A stretch of DNA of 64,000 nucleotides from Eisenbergiella sp900555195 (lineage in GTDB: Bacteria; Bacillota; Clostridia; Lachnospirales; Lachnospiraceae), in NCBI GenBank assembly GCA_902492555.1, contig CABUMH010000004.1, forward strand, positions 1 through 64,000, given 5' to 3'. A program made the position numbers and the translations under genes. Below the pieces are notes generated by a model that saw only the letters and a program-made list of their open reading frames with translations, was not told where the DNA came from and did not search any database. Of this stretch, positions 43,920-53,080 are shown piece after piece (positions within the stretch are counted from its first letter, which is position 1; each line of letters begins with the position of its first letter).

Positions 43920-44037
43920 ATCTCACCTTATATCGGGAGAAGGAATCGGAGATGGATTTGTGAACTGATACATTCCCGTATAGATCGGGGTGTATTGTCA
44001 ATTAATTTTCTTATCTTATTTTTTAAGGAGGTACCTC

Positions 44038-44250
44038 ATGAGCAACGGTACAGTTAAGTGGTTCAACGCTGAGAAGGGCTATGGTTTCATCACCAATGCA
44101 GACAACGGAGAGGATGTATTCGTACATTATTCTTCTATTCAGGTTGACGGCTTCAAGACTCTGCAGGAAGGTCAGGCCGTAACGTTTGATACGGAAGCTG
44201 ATCCGAGAGACAGCAAGAAGATCCGCGCTGTCAACGTGATTCCCCAGTAA
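44038..44250 (+). CDS. csp: Cold-shock protein (CspA family)
   Basis: A 70-residue single cold-shock domain. RNP1 KGYGFIT and RNP2 VFVHYSSI are intact, with NGTVKWFNAEKG at the N-terminus. Binds single-stranded RNA/DNA and keeps mRNA open at low temperature. The start at 44038 has AAGGAGG 7 nt upstream; the in-frame ATG at 43990 is not part of the conserved protein. Its long leader with a strong hairpin is typical of cold-shock genes. Confidence 0.95.
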   Translation: MSNGTVKWFNAEKGYGFITNADNGEDVFVHYSSIQVDGFKTLQEGQAVTFDTEADPRDSKKIRAVNVIPQ

Positions 44251-44291
44251 TCTTGAATCGTCCGCAATAGATGTTCTAATTTAGCGGCCAC

Positions 44292-44332
44292 GAGGAACTG
44301 TCGCATGAATGCATGTGACAGTTCCTTTTTCT
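44292..44332 (+). terminator. Terminator of csp
   Basis: GGAACTGTC-CATG and CATG-GACAGTTCC form a long stem with an AATG loop, then TTTTTC. Confidence 0.7.
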
Positions 44333-44354
44333 ATTCTCTTTTATGCTTATATTC

Positions 44355-44593
44355 CGACCACGCCATGTATGGGCCGCCTCCTTCACCCCACCTGCTGTCC
44401 CCCTTCCTGTGAGCCGGGGTGTTCTTCTTTAGGGGCCTTTAAAAACGCCGGTATTTACGCGCCGTTCTTTGGCGCGTTATGTACCGCTGCGTTTTTAACG
44501 GAGCAAAAGCGTCCCCTAAAGAAGAACACCCCGGCTCACAGGAAGGGGGACAGCAGGCGGGGCGAAGGAGGCGGCCCATACATGGCGTGGTCG
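44355..44593. repeat. 239-bp near-perfect inverted-repeat element
   Basis: Arms 44355-44435 and 44513-44593 are 81 bp each and match at 79 positions. Ends are CGACCACGCC and its complement. The 77-bp centre can fold further (ACGCGCC, loop, GGCGCGT). No direct target duplication is obvious. Both differences become G-U pairs in a minus-strand RNA, so such an RNA would form an unbroken 81-bp helix. It lies between the csp terminator and the stop of the sensor kinase gene, 14 bp from the latter. Confidence 0.8.
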
Positions 44594-44607
44594 CTACCTG
44601 GCAGAAT

Positions 44608-46059
44608 TCATCTGCCTTCCCCATACCACAGGATCTCCCACCATTTCTTTTTTCCGGCTCTTTTCTTCCGTTCCTCCAGCGTTCCGTATACCGGCAGGAT
44701 CATATCAACTTCCCTTCCGTCTTCCGAAATCTCCATTCTTCCTCCGTGAGCCCGGACGATCTGCATCACGATACGAAGGCCGCAGACATGAGGCCCTCCC
44801 TTTTGCCCTTTTCCCTCCAGCACACTTTGTACCGCCTTAGGAATGCCGCTTCCGTCATCACGCACGCTGAGTCTGCACAGGCGGACGCCGTCCTCCGTCT
44901 CCACGGTTCCGCTCACCAGAATCCTGCACGTTCGGTTGTGCCGGATGCTGTTGCCGATCAGATTCTGCAGGGCTCTGGTCAGCAGCCTCACATCTCCAAG
45001 CATCATCACGCCTTCCAGTTCATCTGAAACATCCAGATCCAGTTCATGGCCTTCTATTTCCTGATTCAGATAGGAGGCCACAATTTTTCTCAAAAGGGCA
45101 GCCGGCATATATTCTTCCGCACGCAGGGGCTGCATATGGTATTCCAACTTAGAGGTCAGATTCAGATCCTCAATCAGCGTCTTGATTTTCAGGCTCTGTT
45201 CCTTAATGATGGCGGCCTCTTTCCGCGGCCTTTCCGGAAGGGAAAGGTCATTTTCCAGATTGTCCGCGTATCCCATCACCATGGATAGGGGCGTGCGGAT
45301 ATCGTGGGATACACCGGCGATCCATTCTGTGCGCGCAGTATCCCTTTTCGTCAGATTCTCCCTTTGTTCTTCCAGGATCTTGGAAACCTGATTCAGCTTC
45401 CGGTTCAGTTCCTCCGCGATCCCTCTCTCCGGCACCGCGGCCCTCTGTCCCTTTTCCAGCCGTTCCAGCCCATATACCACCGGGCGCAGGGCCGCATACA
45501 TCCGGTATCCGGACAGAACCGCCAGCAGAAAAATCAGCAGCAGGTTGGACAGCAGGATAATCAGAAGAAAAGCTGGAACATTCCGAAGAGAATCCGGCGA
45601 AAACTCTACGATATATTTCGCCGCGCTGTCTTTTTCATTTGCGATTACAAGGAGCCCGCCTTCCGTGTTCCAGACATGTACCGGATAATCCATCAGATAC
45701 CAGCGGCTGAAAGAAGCGATCTGGCCGATGGAAAAGTGCTCAGGAATTTCTTCCGGAACCTGCCAGCTCCATGCTCTGTTCCCTTCTTCATCCAGCCAGA
45801 AAGCGAAACATGCATCGGTGCTTTCCAGATAAGCATACCCTTCCTCGCCCATACGCCTTCCGCCGCTTCCATCATCCAGCAGGCAGGAAGCGACCGTCTG
45901 CAGCTGTCCTCTGCCCACCGTTTCCAGCTCTGTCTGGTTCTGAACCTGAAAATAAATGCCGGTGCATGCCAGAACCGCCAAATTTACAAACAACACCACT
46001 GCCGTGATTCCTGCGGCAGAGAAAATATAACGCCTGTATATTTTGAATAAGCTCTTCAT
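44608..46059 (-). CDS. Sensor histidine kinase of a CprK/NisK-like system
   Basis: A 483-residue kinase. Two transmembrane helices (about 12-34 and 161-183) enclose a ~125-residue extracellular sensor; a HAMP-like linker follows. Phospho-accepting His252 is in GVSHDIRTPLSM, the N box is LIGNSIRHN, the G1 box VRDDGSGIP, and a short GGPHVCGLRIV stands at the G2 position. Adjacent to its response regulator and divergent from a lantibiotic-immunity type exporter, so it probably senses an antimicrobial peptide. Confidence 0.9.
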   Translation of the reverse strand: MKSLFKIYRRYIFSAAGITAVVLFVNLAVLACTGIYFQVQNQTELETVGRGQLQTVASCLLDDGSGGRRMGEEGYAYLESTDACFAFWLDEEGNRAWSWQVPEEIPEHFSIGQIASFSRWYLMDYPVHVWNTEGGLLVIANEKDSAAKYIVEFSPDSLRNVPAFLLIILLSNLLLIFLLAVLSGYRMYAALRPVVYGLERLEKGQRAAVPERGIAEELNRKLNQVSKILEEQRENLTKRDTARTEWIAGVSHDIRTPLSMVMGYADNLENDLSLPERPRKEAAIIKEQSLKIKTLIEDLNLTSKLEYHMQPLRAEEYMPAALLRKIVASYLNQEIEGHELDLDVSDELEGVMMLGDVRLLTRALQNLIGNSIRHNRTCRILVSGTVETEDGVRLCRLSVRDDGSGIPKAVQSVLEGKGQKGGPHVCGLRIVMQIVRAHGGRMEISEDGREVDMILPVYGTLEERKKRAGKKKWWEILWYGEGR

Positions 46060-46779
46060 CTACGGCTCCCTTTCCAGCTTATACCCCAGTCCCCGCACCG
46101 TCAGCAGCCAGCGCGGCGCCGAAGGGTTTTCCTCAATCTTCTCCCGCAGCCTGCGGATATGAACCATCAATGTATTCTCATAGCCATAATACTCATCCTG
46201 CCATACCGTATTGCATAGGGCATCAAAGGTGACAATATTCCCCCTGTTCTCATACAGCTTCTTCAGGATGGCGAGCTCTTTTGCGGTCAGTGTCAGAACC
46301 CCCTGTCCGTCCTTTACCGTTCCTGCATTCAGATCCACCTGCTTCCCTCCCAGCCATATGCTTCCCTCCGTCTGTATCTGTCTGACAGGCGGAAAATACG
46401 TTCTGCGCAGAATCGCATTGATCCGCAGCTGCAATTCCTTCGGCAGGAACGGCTTGGTCATATAATCGTCCGCCCCCAATCCCAGCCCGAGAAGCCGGTC
46501 ATTGTCCTCATCCCTGGCTGACAGGAACAGCACCGGAGCCTGGGATATCATCCGGATCCGCTGCATCAGCCAGAATCCATCTCCGTCCGGCAGATTGATA
46601 TCGAGAATAATCAGATCCGGCGCCGTATCCTGCGGCGTGAAATAGGCCATTGCCTCCGCACAGGTTCCCGCAGCGGCCACATAACGATACCCCTCTCTTG
46701 TCAGCATGTCCAGAAGCATTTTGCACAGTTCCTCGTTGTCATCCACCACCAATAATCTGCTGTCATATATACTGTTCAT
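46060..46779 (-). CDS. OmpR-family response regulator
   Basis: A 239-residue regulator: receiver domain with phospho-accepting Asp60 (LIILDINLPDGDG), Lys in YMTKPF, and a C-terminal winged helix (LTLTAKELAILKKLYENRGNIVTFDAL, ENTLMVHIRRLREKI, LLTVRGLGYKLE). The start at 46779 (MNSIYDS) puts the receiver domain at the N-terminus and follows GAGAAG; an ATG at 46839 adds an unrelated stretch. It ends one base before the kinase ATG, so the genes form one operon. Confidence 0.93.
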   Translation of the reverse strand: MNSIYDSRLLVVDDNEELCKMLLDMLTREGYRYVAAAGTCAEAMAYFTPQDTAPDLIILDINLPDGDGFWLMQRIRMISQAPVLFLSARDEDNDRLLGLGLGADDYMTKPFLPKELQLRINAILRRTYFPPVRQIQTEGSIWLGGKQVDLNAGTVKDGQGVLTLTAKELAILKKLYENRGNIVTFDALCNTVWQDEYYGYENTLMVHIRRLREKIEENPSAPRWLLTVRGLGYKLEREP

Positions 46780-46897
46780 TTTCTTCTCTTTTCCGCCGCA
46801 CAGGCAGCACCCCTTTGGGGGATTTTGCACGGGCGGCACCGTTTTTTCTTAATTATATCCGTCCCTTTCCCATCCTGCCATAGCGCAGGGGAAAATT

Positions 46898-46915
46898 TAA
46901 GGTAAAAGTAAGGTA
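46898..46915 (+). promoter_or_regulatory. Direct repeat, candidate response-regulator site
   Basis: TAAGGTA at 46898-46904 and again at 46909-46915, with an 11-bp period, on one face of the helix. This is the usual form of an OmpR-family binding site and lies upstream of the ABC transporter operon. Confidence 0.55.
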
Positions 46916-47060
46916 GGCTTCATCGGCGATTAAGGGAGAATTGGTAAGCTACAGAAGAATCAAAACAGCAAAGCCGGCCTCATCAGCGCCGGGAATGAAA
47001 GAAGGGACGGGAAAATTTACGGGCTTCACCGCGCACTCACGTTCCGGAATGGAGGGAATC

Positions 47061-47975
47061 ATGGCATACGCCGTAAAAACACAGAATCTGACCAAAGAAT
47101 ATCATAAGACGCCCTGTGTGAACCATGTGGATCTGAAGATCCCGGAAGGAAGCATTTACGGCTTCCTCGGCCCCAACGGGGCGGGCAAAAGCACCACGAT
47201 GAAAATGCTCCTGGGGCTGGTAAAGCCCAATGAAGGGCAGGTGAAAATCCTGGGGAATGTAATGAACGCACAAAACCGGCTGCAAATCCTTCAGGAAACC
47301 GGTTCCCTCATCGAATCTCCTTCCTATTATGCACATCTTACCGGAAGAGAAAACCTGGAAATCGTCTGCCTGCTGAAGCAGATTCCTCCGGCGCAGATCG
47401 ATGAAGTGCTGCGCATCGTGCGGATGGAAAAACAACAGCACAAGAAAGCCGGCCACTATTCCCTCGGCATGAAGCAGCGCCTGGGGCTGGCCGCTGCCCT
47501 TCTGGGAAGGCCGCGCCTTCTCCTTCTGGATGAGCCCACCAACGGCCTGGATCCCGCAGGCATTCAGGAGATGCGCGAACTCATACGCTCCCTCCCCCAA
47601 AAATATGGCATGACCGTTATGGTTTCCAGCCACCTGCTCAGTGAAATCGATCAGATGGCCACTCATACCGGCATCATTGACCGGGGCTGCCTGATCTTTC
47701 AGGACAGCCTGGCCCATTTATATGAACACAGCCGAAAGCAGATCCGGCTTCGCACGCTGGACAATAAAGCCGCCTTCCGGTATCTGACCGCACGGAAGAT
47801 TTCCTGTGTTCTGCAGGATGATGTTCTGGCCTTCCGGGATATGCCCGACGAGGAACTGGCCGCACTCATGACCGGTTTGTCCGCTTCCGGCATCGGTCTT
47901 TTACGCATTGAAGAACAGCAGCAGACCCTGGAGGATATTTTCCTGGATCTGACAGGAAGGAAGGTGAGCTTATAA
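47061..47975 (+). CDS. ABC transporter ATPase, lantibiotic-protection (LanF/CprA) type
   Basis: A 304-residue ATPase. Walker A GPNGAGKST at 37-45, signature SLGMKQRLGLA, Walker B LLLLDEPTNGLDP, and a ~90-residue C-terminal extension found in bacitracin/lantibiotic self-protection ATPases (BcrA, LanF). Start at 47061 has GGAGGG about 6 nt upstream; upstream in-frame ATGs (46941, 47049) are less well placed. Overlaps the first permease by one base. Confidence 0.92.
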   Translation: MAYAVKTQNLTKEYHKTPCVNHVDLKIPEGSIYGFLGPNGAGKSTTMKMLLGLVKPNEGQVKILGNVMNAQNRLQILQETGSLIESPSYYAHLTGRENLEIVCLLKQIPPAQIDEVLRIVRMEKQQHKKAGHYSLGMKQRLGLAAALLGRPRLLLLDEPTNGLDPAGIQEMRELIRSLPQKYGMTVMVSSHLLSEIDQMATHTGIIDRGCLIFQDSLAHLYEHSRKQIRLRTLDNKAAFRYLTARKISCVLQDDVLAFRDMPDEELAALMTGLSASGIGLLRIEEQQQTLEDIFLDLTGRKVSL

Positions 47976-48727
47976 TGAGGCTCTTTCGCGCAGAACTATA
48001 TAAAATCAGACACCGGCTGCTGTGGCTGCTGCCCGTCAGCGTTCCTTTCGCGCTGCTTATGCTGTGTGCAACCAACAGCTATCTCCGTAAACCGGAAGTA
48101 TCCGGAAGCGGTTACTATACCGTGCTTTTCCACTACACGATGTACAACACCATTTTCCTGCCCCTGATTCTGGCGGCCCTGGCAAGCCGGATCTGTGATG
48201 CGGAAAATAAAGGCAATACCTACAAGCTCCTGTGTACCATGCAGCAGAAACACTCTCTTTTCCATATCAAGCTTTTGCTTGGCGCCCTTTATATTCTGCT
48301 CCTGACGGTCCTGGAAGCTCTGACCATGCTCTTTTTGGGGAAGATGCTGTCCTTTACGCAGCCCTTTCCCACCAAGTATTTCCTGATTTTCATAGGTGTG
48401 TTGTTTCTCGTCAGTTTCGTCCTGTTCCTGATGCAGCTGGTCTGCTCCCTGATGCTCTCCAATCAGCTGATTCCACTTTTCATCGGGCTTCTGGGAAGTC
48501 TTGTGGGCCTGTTTTCTGCCTTCTTCCCAATCGGCGATCTGGCAGCTGCGGTTCCGTGGGGATATTATCTGATTGGCATGCCTTTCTCTTCCATGTATGA
48601 CGAGCAGGCTCGTGTCACCTATTTTTATGCGGTTCCCTTTCGGTGGGGATATTTCGCCTGTTTTCTCGTAGCTGCGGCTGTGCTGTATTTTGTGGGAAAA
48701 CGTCTGTTTCTGAAAAAGGAGGTCTGA
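47975..48727 (+). CDS. Lantibiotic-protection ABC permease, LanE/MutE-like
   Basis: A 250-residue permease with six hydrophobic helices. The N-terminus MRLFRAELYKIRHRLLWLLP and SRICDAENKGNTYKLLCTM are typical of the LanE/MutE group. It should pair with the downstream LanG-like permease and the ATPase to expel or extract antimicrobial peptides at the membrane. The ATG overlaps the ATPase stop. Confidence 0.87.
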   Translation: MRLFRAELYKIRHRLLWLLPVSVPFALLMLCATNSYLRKPEVSGSGYYTVLFHYTMYNTIFLPLILAALASRICDAENKGNTYKLLCTMQQKHSLFHIKLLLGALYILLLTVLEALTMLFLGKMLSFTQPFPTKYFLIFIGVLFLVSFVLFLMQLVCSLMLSNQLIPLFIGLLGSLVGLFSAFFPIGDLAAAVPWGYYLIGMPFSSMYDEQARVTYFYAVPFRWGYFACFLVAAAVLYFVGKRLFLKKEV

Positions 48728-48730
48728 ATC

Positions 48731-49462
48731 ATGTTGTTTCGCTGTATACGCGCTGAGCTCATCAAGCTGAGGCGTTCGTTTATCTGGATCGTATTCCTGA
48801 TCCTTCCTGTCATAAGCGCGGTCATGGGCTGTTTCAATTATCTGCAGAACCTCGAAATCCTTACCTCTCAATGGTACAGCCTTTGGACCCAGGTGACGCT
48901 GTTTTATTCCAACTTCTTCTTTCCGCCCCTGATCGCCGTCTATTGTTCCTATCTGTGGCGGCTGGAGAATTTTAACCATAACAGAAATGCGCTGTTTACT
49001 TCTCCCATTCCCATATCCACGCTCTATATGTCCCAATTTCTGGCCATCGCCGCCATCACCCTGGCGACGCAGCTGTGGATCGGCTGCCTGTATCTGATAA
49101 TCGGGCTTCTGATCGGCCTTCCTGGCTTACCGCCTGCCCAGATCCTCTTCTGGCTGCTGCGCGGATGTATCGGAGGGCTGGCCATTGCCGCCCTGCAGCT
49201 GCTTCTCTCTGCAGTTTGGCGCAGCTTTGCCCTTCCGATTGCCATCGCTCTTCTGGCAGGGGTCTTCGGAGTGGTCGTCTCCAGCGCCGGTTATGGGCTC
49301 TGTTTCCCGTATTCCTTAATGCTTCTGGGCATGAATGCCAACCGGCAGGAAGACATGCTCTCCGGCCAGGCCCCTCTTTTCTACATCAGCTGTTTTCTCT
49401 TCGTCCTTCTCTTCCTCACCGCAGGAATCCAATACCTGAAACGCACGGATGTGAAAGCTTGA
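48731..49462 (+). CDS. Lantibiotic-protection ABC permease, LanG/MutG-like
   Basis: A 243-residue permease with about six helices. It begins MLFRCIRAELIKLRRSFIWI, with WRLENFNHNRNALFTSPIP after helix two, the counterpart of the LanE segment. Three bases after the first permease, preceded by AGGAGG. Completes an F-E-G transporter. No lantibiotic precursor or modification gene is in the window, so this is a resistance system rather than self-immunity. Confidence 0.87.
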   Translation: MLFRCIRAELIKLRRSFIWIVFLILPVISAVMGCFNYLQNLEILTSQWYSLWTQVTLFYSNFFFPPLIAVYCSYLWRLENFNHNRNALFTSPIPISTLYMSQFLAIAAITLATQLWIGCLYLIIGLLIGLPGLPPAQILFWLLRGCIGGLAIAALQLLLSAVWRSFALPIAIALLAGVFGVVVSSAGYGLCFPYSLMLLGMNANRQEDMLSGQAPLFYISCFLFVLLFLTAGIQYLKRTDVKA

Positions 49463-49469
49463 TTGCGGA

Positions 49470-49498
49470 TGGCGGGCAGGGCTGCTCAGCCCTCCCGC
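49470..49498. terminator. Convergent hairpin between the exporter and the mannosidase
   Basis: GCGGGCAGGGCTG and CAGCCCTCCCGC pair with one bulge. It overlaps the mannosidase stop. No clear T tract on either strand. Confidence 0.45.
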
Positions 49499-52053
49499 AT
49501 CCTGCACAGAGGCAGAACAAAACGTTCCTGATTCTGTGCTTCCACATACAGCGTCTTGGCTGCAAGTTCCCGCCAGGTAAGATGTGCAGGCAGTTGGATC
49601 CGGATTTCCTTTGTGCTGCCCGCATCCATATCAAAATAATTGTCGCTGTAATCCGCTCTGACATCCAGAAGGTTCATCCGTACATTCCGCGCAAACCGAT
49701 CCGCATGAAGGCAGACCGTCAGCTCATTCTTCCCGCTGCGCCGTCCTTCAGCCTGCAGGCGGGCGGCAGGCAGTTCTATCCTATCATCCTCATTGATATC
49801 CGCATAATAATAGCGGTTCTCATAGCTGCCCTCTTCCGTAAGGAAGGTGAGTTTCAGATATTCCTGGAAAGGCCTTTCCGTATGGCATTCCTCTGCTGAA
49901 AGGACTGCCAGCTGTGTGGCGGCATCTTCCCCGGCGAAACAATCCCACTCCTGCTTCCACAGGCTGGTTCCATAGAAGTCCTTCCGTTCCGCCACCAGCG
50001 TCCCTTTCTTTCCCTGCAGCAGTTCGTTCACTGCATAAACCCTGCATCCCTCTCCCTCTTCCACGCTCAGGAGCAGGAAATCTTCATAGGCGCGCCGTGT
50101 GTAATAATAGGCCATTTTTGTGTTGCCATACATATCAATCGAGCACATATGGGACGGGAACATATAATCTTCCGGGCTGTCCGCCAGCGGATCGTTGAAT
50201 TTCCAATACAGCGTTCCTTCACAGGTTCCCTTCAGGCTGCGGAAGTATTCGATCCAATACTTGAGTGCCATGGAATGAAACAGCTGGCTGTAATAAATCG
50301 CCCGATCCATATCCGCTGCTTCCAGGTACTTTTTGCAGGAGGGAAGCAGCTTGATCAGTTCCTCCGGATGGCGCAGCCTTTCTCTGCGGAAATTATAGCG
50401 GTAATATGTGTCCTTCTCCGGAAGGCTGATGAAGCCGAATTCACTCATGAAACGGGGCCTGAAGCCAAGGATCCTTTTATAATAGTTTTTGCCGTAATCC
50501 CGGTAGGCGTTCACACCTGGATCCGCGGACATGATATAAATATGCTGGTCGCCCTGGTAGGGGGAGGAGGGATTGTCGCCTCCTTTATATTCCTCATCCG
50601 GACTGCAGGGGGACGTGGGGAGATAATGGCGGTGCGGATCCAATCTGGCACAGGCTTCCTTCAATACCTGATTGCTGATCTTATCCTTCTGGAATTCATA
50701 ATCCCTGCCCGCCCATCCATAGGCCTGACCGTTCTCATTGTCCCCCGCCCAGACCGCCAGACAGGTATAATTACGGTACCGACAGATCACCTCTTCCGCC
50801 TCTTCTTTCACATTTTCCAGGAACGCTTCATCCTGAGGATAGATTCCGCAGGCAAACATGAAATCATTCCACAGCAGAATGCCCAGTTCATCGCACAGTT
50901 CGTACATGCTCGGATCTGCATAGATCCCGCCTCCCCAGATTCGCAGCATGCTCAGATTGCCTTTTGCCGCCCGATCAAGCAGGTATGCCGTCTCCTCCCT
51001 GCGAATATCCGTATAAATCATCCTGGAGGGAACCCAGTTCGCTCCCCTGACAAAAATCTCCCTGCCGTTTATTGCGAACTGGAAGGATCTTCCATCCGGC
51101 TGCTGCTTCTTTCTGATCTCTATCGTCCGGATTCCGAATTTCTGCCGCTTCTCGTCCAGAACCTGCCCGTCCTTCATCAAAGTAAGCCTGAAGTCATACA
51201 GCGTCTGCTCTCCGTAAGGCCTGGGCCACCACAGCTTCGGCCCATCCACCGCCAGCATCAGTTTTCTGCGCTCTCCTGCCGTCCCGCAGGCGAGCTCCGC
51301 TTCGGCTGCTCTATGCCCGTCCAGCATCAATTCCGCCCTATAGCAGCATCCGTCCAGCTCCATGCCCGCAGGGCAGTCCGCTCCCGCTTCCACAGCCACC
51401 AGAGCCCTTCCGTCCTCCAATGCCTCTGTATACAGATAATACGGCGCCAGCCTCACGCCTTCGCGCATCTCAATTCCGATATCCTTCCAGATACCGCAGG
51501 TCACCGTCCTGCCGCAGAAGTCCCAGGAATAATTCATCTGAGCCTTCCTTGCAAATATCCGGTCACTGGTAGTGATGGAGAAAATTCCCTTCTCATCCAT
51601 ATCCTTCACATATTCGGACGGGGAATAGAAACGGATCACCAGGACGTTGCGATCCCCCCGCTTTATGGTCTCTCCGATCTCCTTCCGGAACGTCCGAAAC
51701 ATATTTTGCCCATGGCCCAACAGCTTTCCATTCAGATACAGGTCACAGAAGGTATCCAGCCCTTGGCAGGTGAGCTGGCATTCCCCTTCTCCCAGCTCTT
51801 CCGGCGAAATATAGAATTCCTTATAATATACCCAGTCCCTCTCTTCAACCCAAGCATCTTCTCCTTCTTCTTTATTATACACATGTCCCCGCAGAAACCC
51901 TTCTCTTCGCAGGGTTGTATGGATATCTTCCGGCACCTGCGCAGTAAGCCATCCTTCCGGCACAAAATGGTCGGACAGGATCTCTCCTATCTCGCTTTTG
52001 AACGGCACATGATTTACCTTCCATTCTCCGTTTAATGAAATATACATTCTCAA
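49486..52053 (-). CDS. GH2 beta-mannosidase
   Basis: An 855-residue cytoplasmic glycosidase. It has the N-terminal jelly roll (LNGEWKVNHVPF), Ig-like domain, TIM barrel (MLRIWGGGIY, WNDFMFAC) and C-terminal beta domains. The acid/base is Glu440 in WAGDNENG, where many relatives have GNNE, and the nucleophile is Glu538 in FMSEFGF. Removes terminal beta-mannosyl residues from manno-oligosaccharides. It follows the sugar ABC transporter genes after a terminator, consistent with use of imported mannosides. Confidence 0.9.
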   Translation of the reverse strand: MRMYISLNGEWKVNHVPFKSEIGEILSDHFVPEGWLTAQVPEDIHTTLRREGFLRGHVYNKEEGEDAWVEERDWVYYKEFYISPEELGEGECQLTCQGLDTFCDLYLNGKLLGHGQNMFRTFRKEIGETIKRGDRNVLVIRFYSPSEYVKDMDEKGIFSITTSDRIFARKAQMNYSWDFCGRTVTCGIWKDIGIEMREGVRLAPYYLYTEALEDGRALVAVEAGADCPAGMELDGCCYRAELMLDGHRAAEAELACGTAGERRKLMLAVDGPKLWWPRPYGEQTLYDFRLTLMKDGQVLDEKRQKFGIRTIEIRKKQQPDGRSFQFAINGREIFVRGANWVPSRMIYTDIRREETAYLLDRAAKGNLSMLRIWGGGIYADPSMYELCDELGILLWNDFMFACGIYPQDEAFLENVKEEAEEVICRYRNYTCLAVWAGDNENGQAYGWAGRDYEFQKDKISNQVLKEACARLDPHRHYLPTSPCSPDEEYKGGDNPSSPYQGDQHIYIMSADPGVNAYRDYGKNYYKRILGFRPRFMSEFGFISLPEKDTYYRYNFRRERLRHPEELIKLLPSCKKYLEAADMDRAIYYSQLFHSMALKYWIEYFRSLKGTCEGTLYWKFNDPLADSPEDYMFPSHMCSIDMYGNTKMAYYYTRRAYEDFLLLSVEEGEGCRVYAVNELLQGKKGTLVAERKDFYGTSLWKQEWDCFAGEDAATQLAVLSAEECHTERPFQEYLKLTFLTEEGSYENRYYYADINEDDRIELPAARLQAEGRRSGKNELTVCLHADRFARNVRMNLLDVRADYSDNYFDMDAGSTKEIRIQLPAHLTWRELAAKTLYVEAQNQERFVLPLCRMREG

Positions 52054-52095
52054 GCCCTCCCTATTTATGAATGCGATAGGACCGTCCTCATGACG

Positions 52096-52132
52096 GTATG
52101 CCCGCCCTATGGCAGTATGCCCGCCCTATGGC
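52096..52132. repeat. Tandem duplication of a 19-bp unit
   Basis: GTATGCCCGCCCTATGGCA occurs twice without gap (second copy lacks the final A). Lies upstream of the mannosidase gene; probably slippage. Confidence 0.7.
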
Positions 52133-52140
52133 GGGCAGAA

Positions 52141-52180
52141 AAAAGGGCGAAAACAGCCCGCGCCATTTTCGCCCTTTATT
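52141..52180 (-). terminator. Terminator after the sugar ABC permeases
   Basis: AAGGGCGAAAA and TTTTCGCCCTT are perfect 11-bp arms around an 11-13 base loop; the minus strand continues with TTTTC. Confidence 0.65.
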
Positions 52181-52224
52181 TCATTCTATTTATCCGAACC
52201 GGCATGCTCCTGCCAATCCGCTCC

Positions 52225-53064
52225 TTATCCCTTTACGCCGGAATAAGCGATACCGTCAACGATATACTTCTGGGCGATGATATAGATGATTACCACCGGA
52301 ATCAGGGATACCACCGTACCTGCCATGATCGCACCGTAGTTGGTGTCAAATTCTCTCTTGAACGTTGCCAGTCCAAGCTGGATGGTGCGGTTTGCCTCTT
52401 TGTCCAGGTAGATCATAGGACCCATGTAATCGTTCCACACATTGTTAAAGGTCAGCACAACCAGCGTTGCCAGACCATTCTTGGTCAACGGCAAAATCAC
52501 CTTCGCGTAGATTCCTACGGGCCCGCACCCGTCAATTTTGGCCGCTTCTCCCAAGCTGTCCGGTATGCTCAACATATTCTGCCTCAGGATGAATACGCCG
52601 AATACGCTGAACGCTCCTGTCAGAATCAGGGACAGATGGTTATCATACAGACCCAGTTTCTGAATCACGATGAACTGAGGGATCATGATCGCGTGCCACG
52701 GAACCATCATTGTTCCCAGATAAGCAAGGAACAACGTATCCCTTCCAGGGAAACGCAGCTTGGAAAACGCATACGCAGCCATGGAACAAGTGATCACCTG
52801 CAAAATCGTAATGATAATGGTGATCTTGGCCGTATTTAAGAAATACAGCGGGAACGGAATTTCTTCCACAATACTGCGATAGTTATCGAGATGGAAGGTC
52901 TCAGGAATCCATTTAATCGGAACCGAGAAAATCTCCGTTTTCAGCTTAAAAGAAGCGCTCAGCATCCAAACAAAAGGAACAATCATAATATAGGCAACCG
53001 CAAGAGCGATCAGAAAGAGAATAATATCGCTGGGCTTGATCTTTCTTTTCTTTTTTACCTTCAT
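52225..53064 (-). CDS. Sugar ABC transporter permease, MalG type
   Basis: A 279-residue inner-membrane permease with six helices. The EAA loop that contacts the ATPase reads EAAKIDGCGPVGIYAKVILPLTKNG near residue 185. C-terminal QKYIVDGIAYSGVKG is typical of the family. Sixteen bases after the other permease. No ATPase gene is in the cluster; as is common, a shared MsmK-type ATPase elsewhere is probably used. Confidence 0.93.
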   Translation of the reverse strand: MKVKKKRKIKPSDIILFLIALAVAYIMIVPFVWMLSASFKLKTEIFSVPIKWIPETFHLDNYRSIVEEIPFPLYFLNTAKITIIITILQVITCSMAAYAFSKLRFPGRDTLFLAYLGTMMVPWHAIMIPQFIVIQKLGLYDNHLSLILTGAFSVFGVFILRQNMLSIPDSLGEAAKIDGCGPVGIYAKVILPLTKNGLATLVVLTFNNVWNDYMGPMIYLDKEANRTIQLGLATFKREFDTNYGAIMAGTVVSLIPVVIIYIIAQKYIVDGIAYSGVKG

Positions 53065-53080
53065 AGCTCTTCTCCCTTCC

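Larger units (their letters stand above)
43494..44037. other. Long gap with repeat, promoter and leader hairpin
   Basis: 544 bp without a supported protein gene. In order: an imperfect cruciform (43496-43592), dispersed repeat copy B (43597-43641 and G/A-rich sequence after it), the csp promoter (43803-43831), the leader hairpin (43861-43919), and the rest of the csp leader. Confidence 0.6.

Noticed and set aside
44355..44593. Element as a CRISPR or group II intron piece
   Set aside because: There are only two arms in inverted orientation, no repeated spacers and no reverse-transcriptase or intron domain V sequence.
44309..44749. Cys/Pro-rich peptides encoded on both strands of the palindrome
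   Set aside because: Near-identical peptides on both strands simply reflect the inverted repeat.
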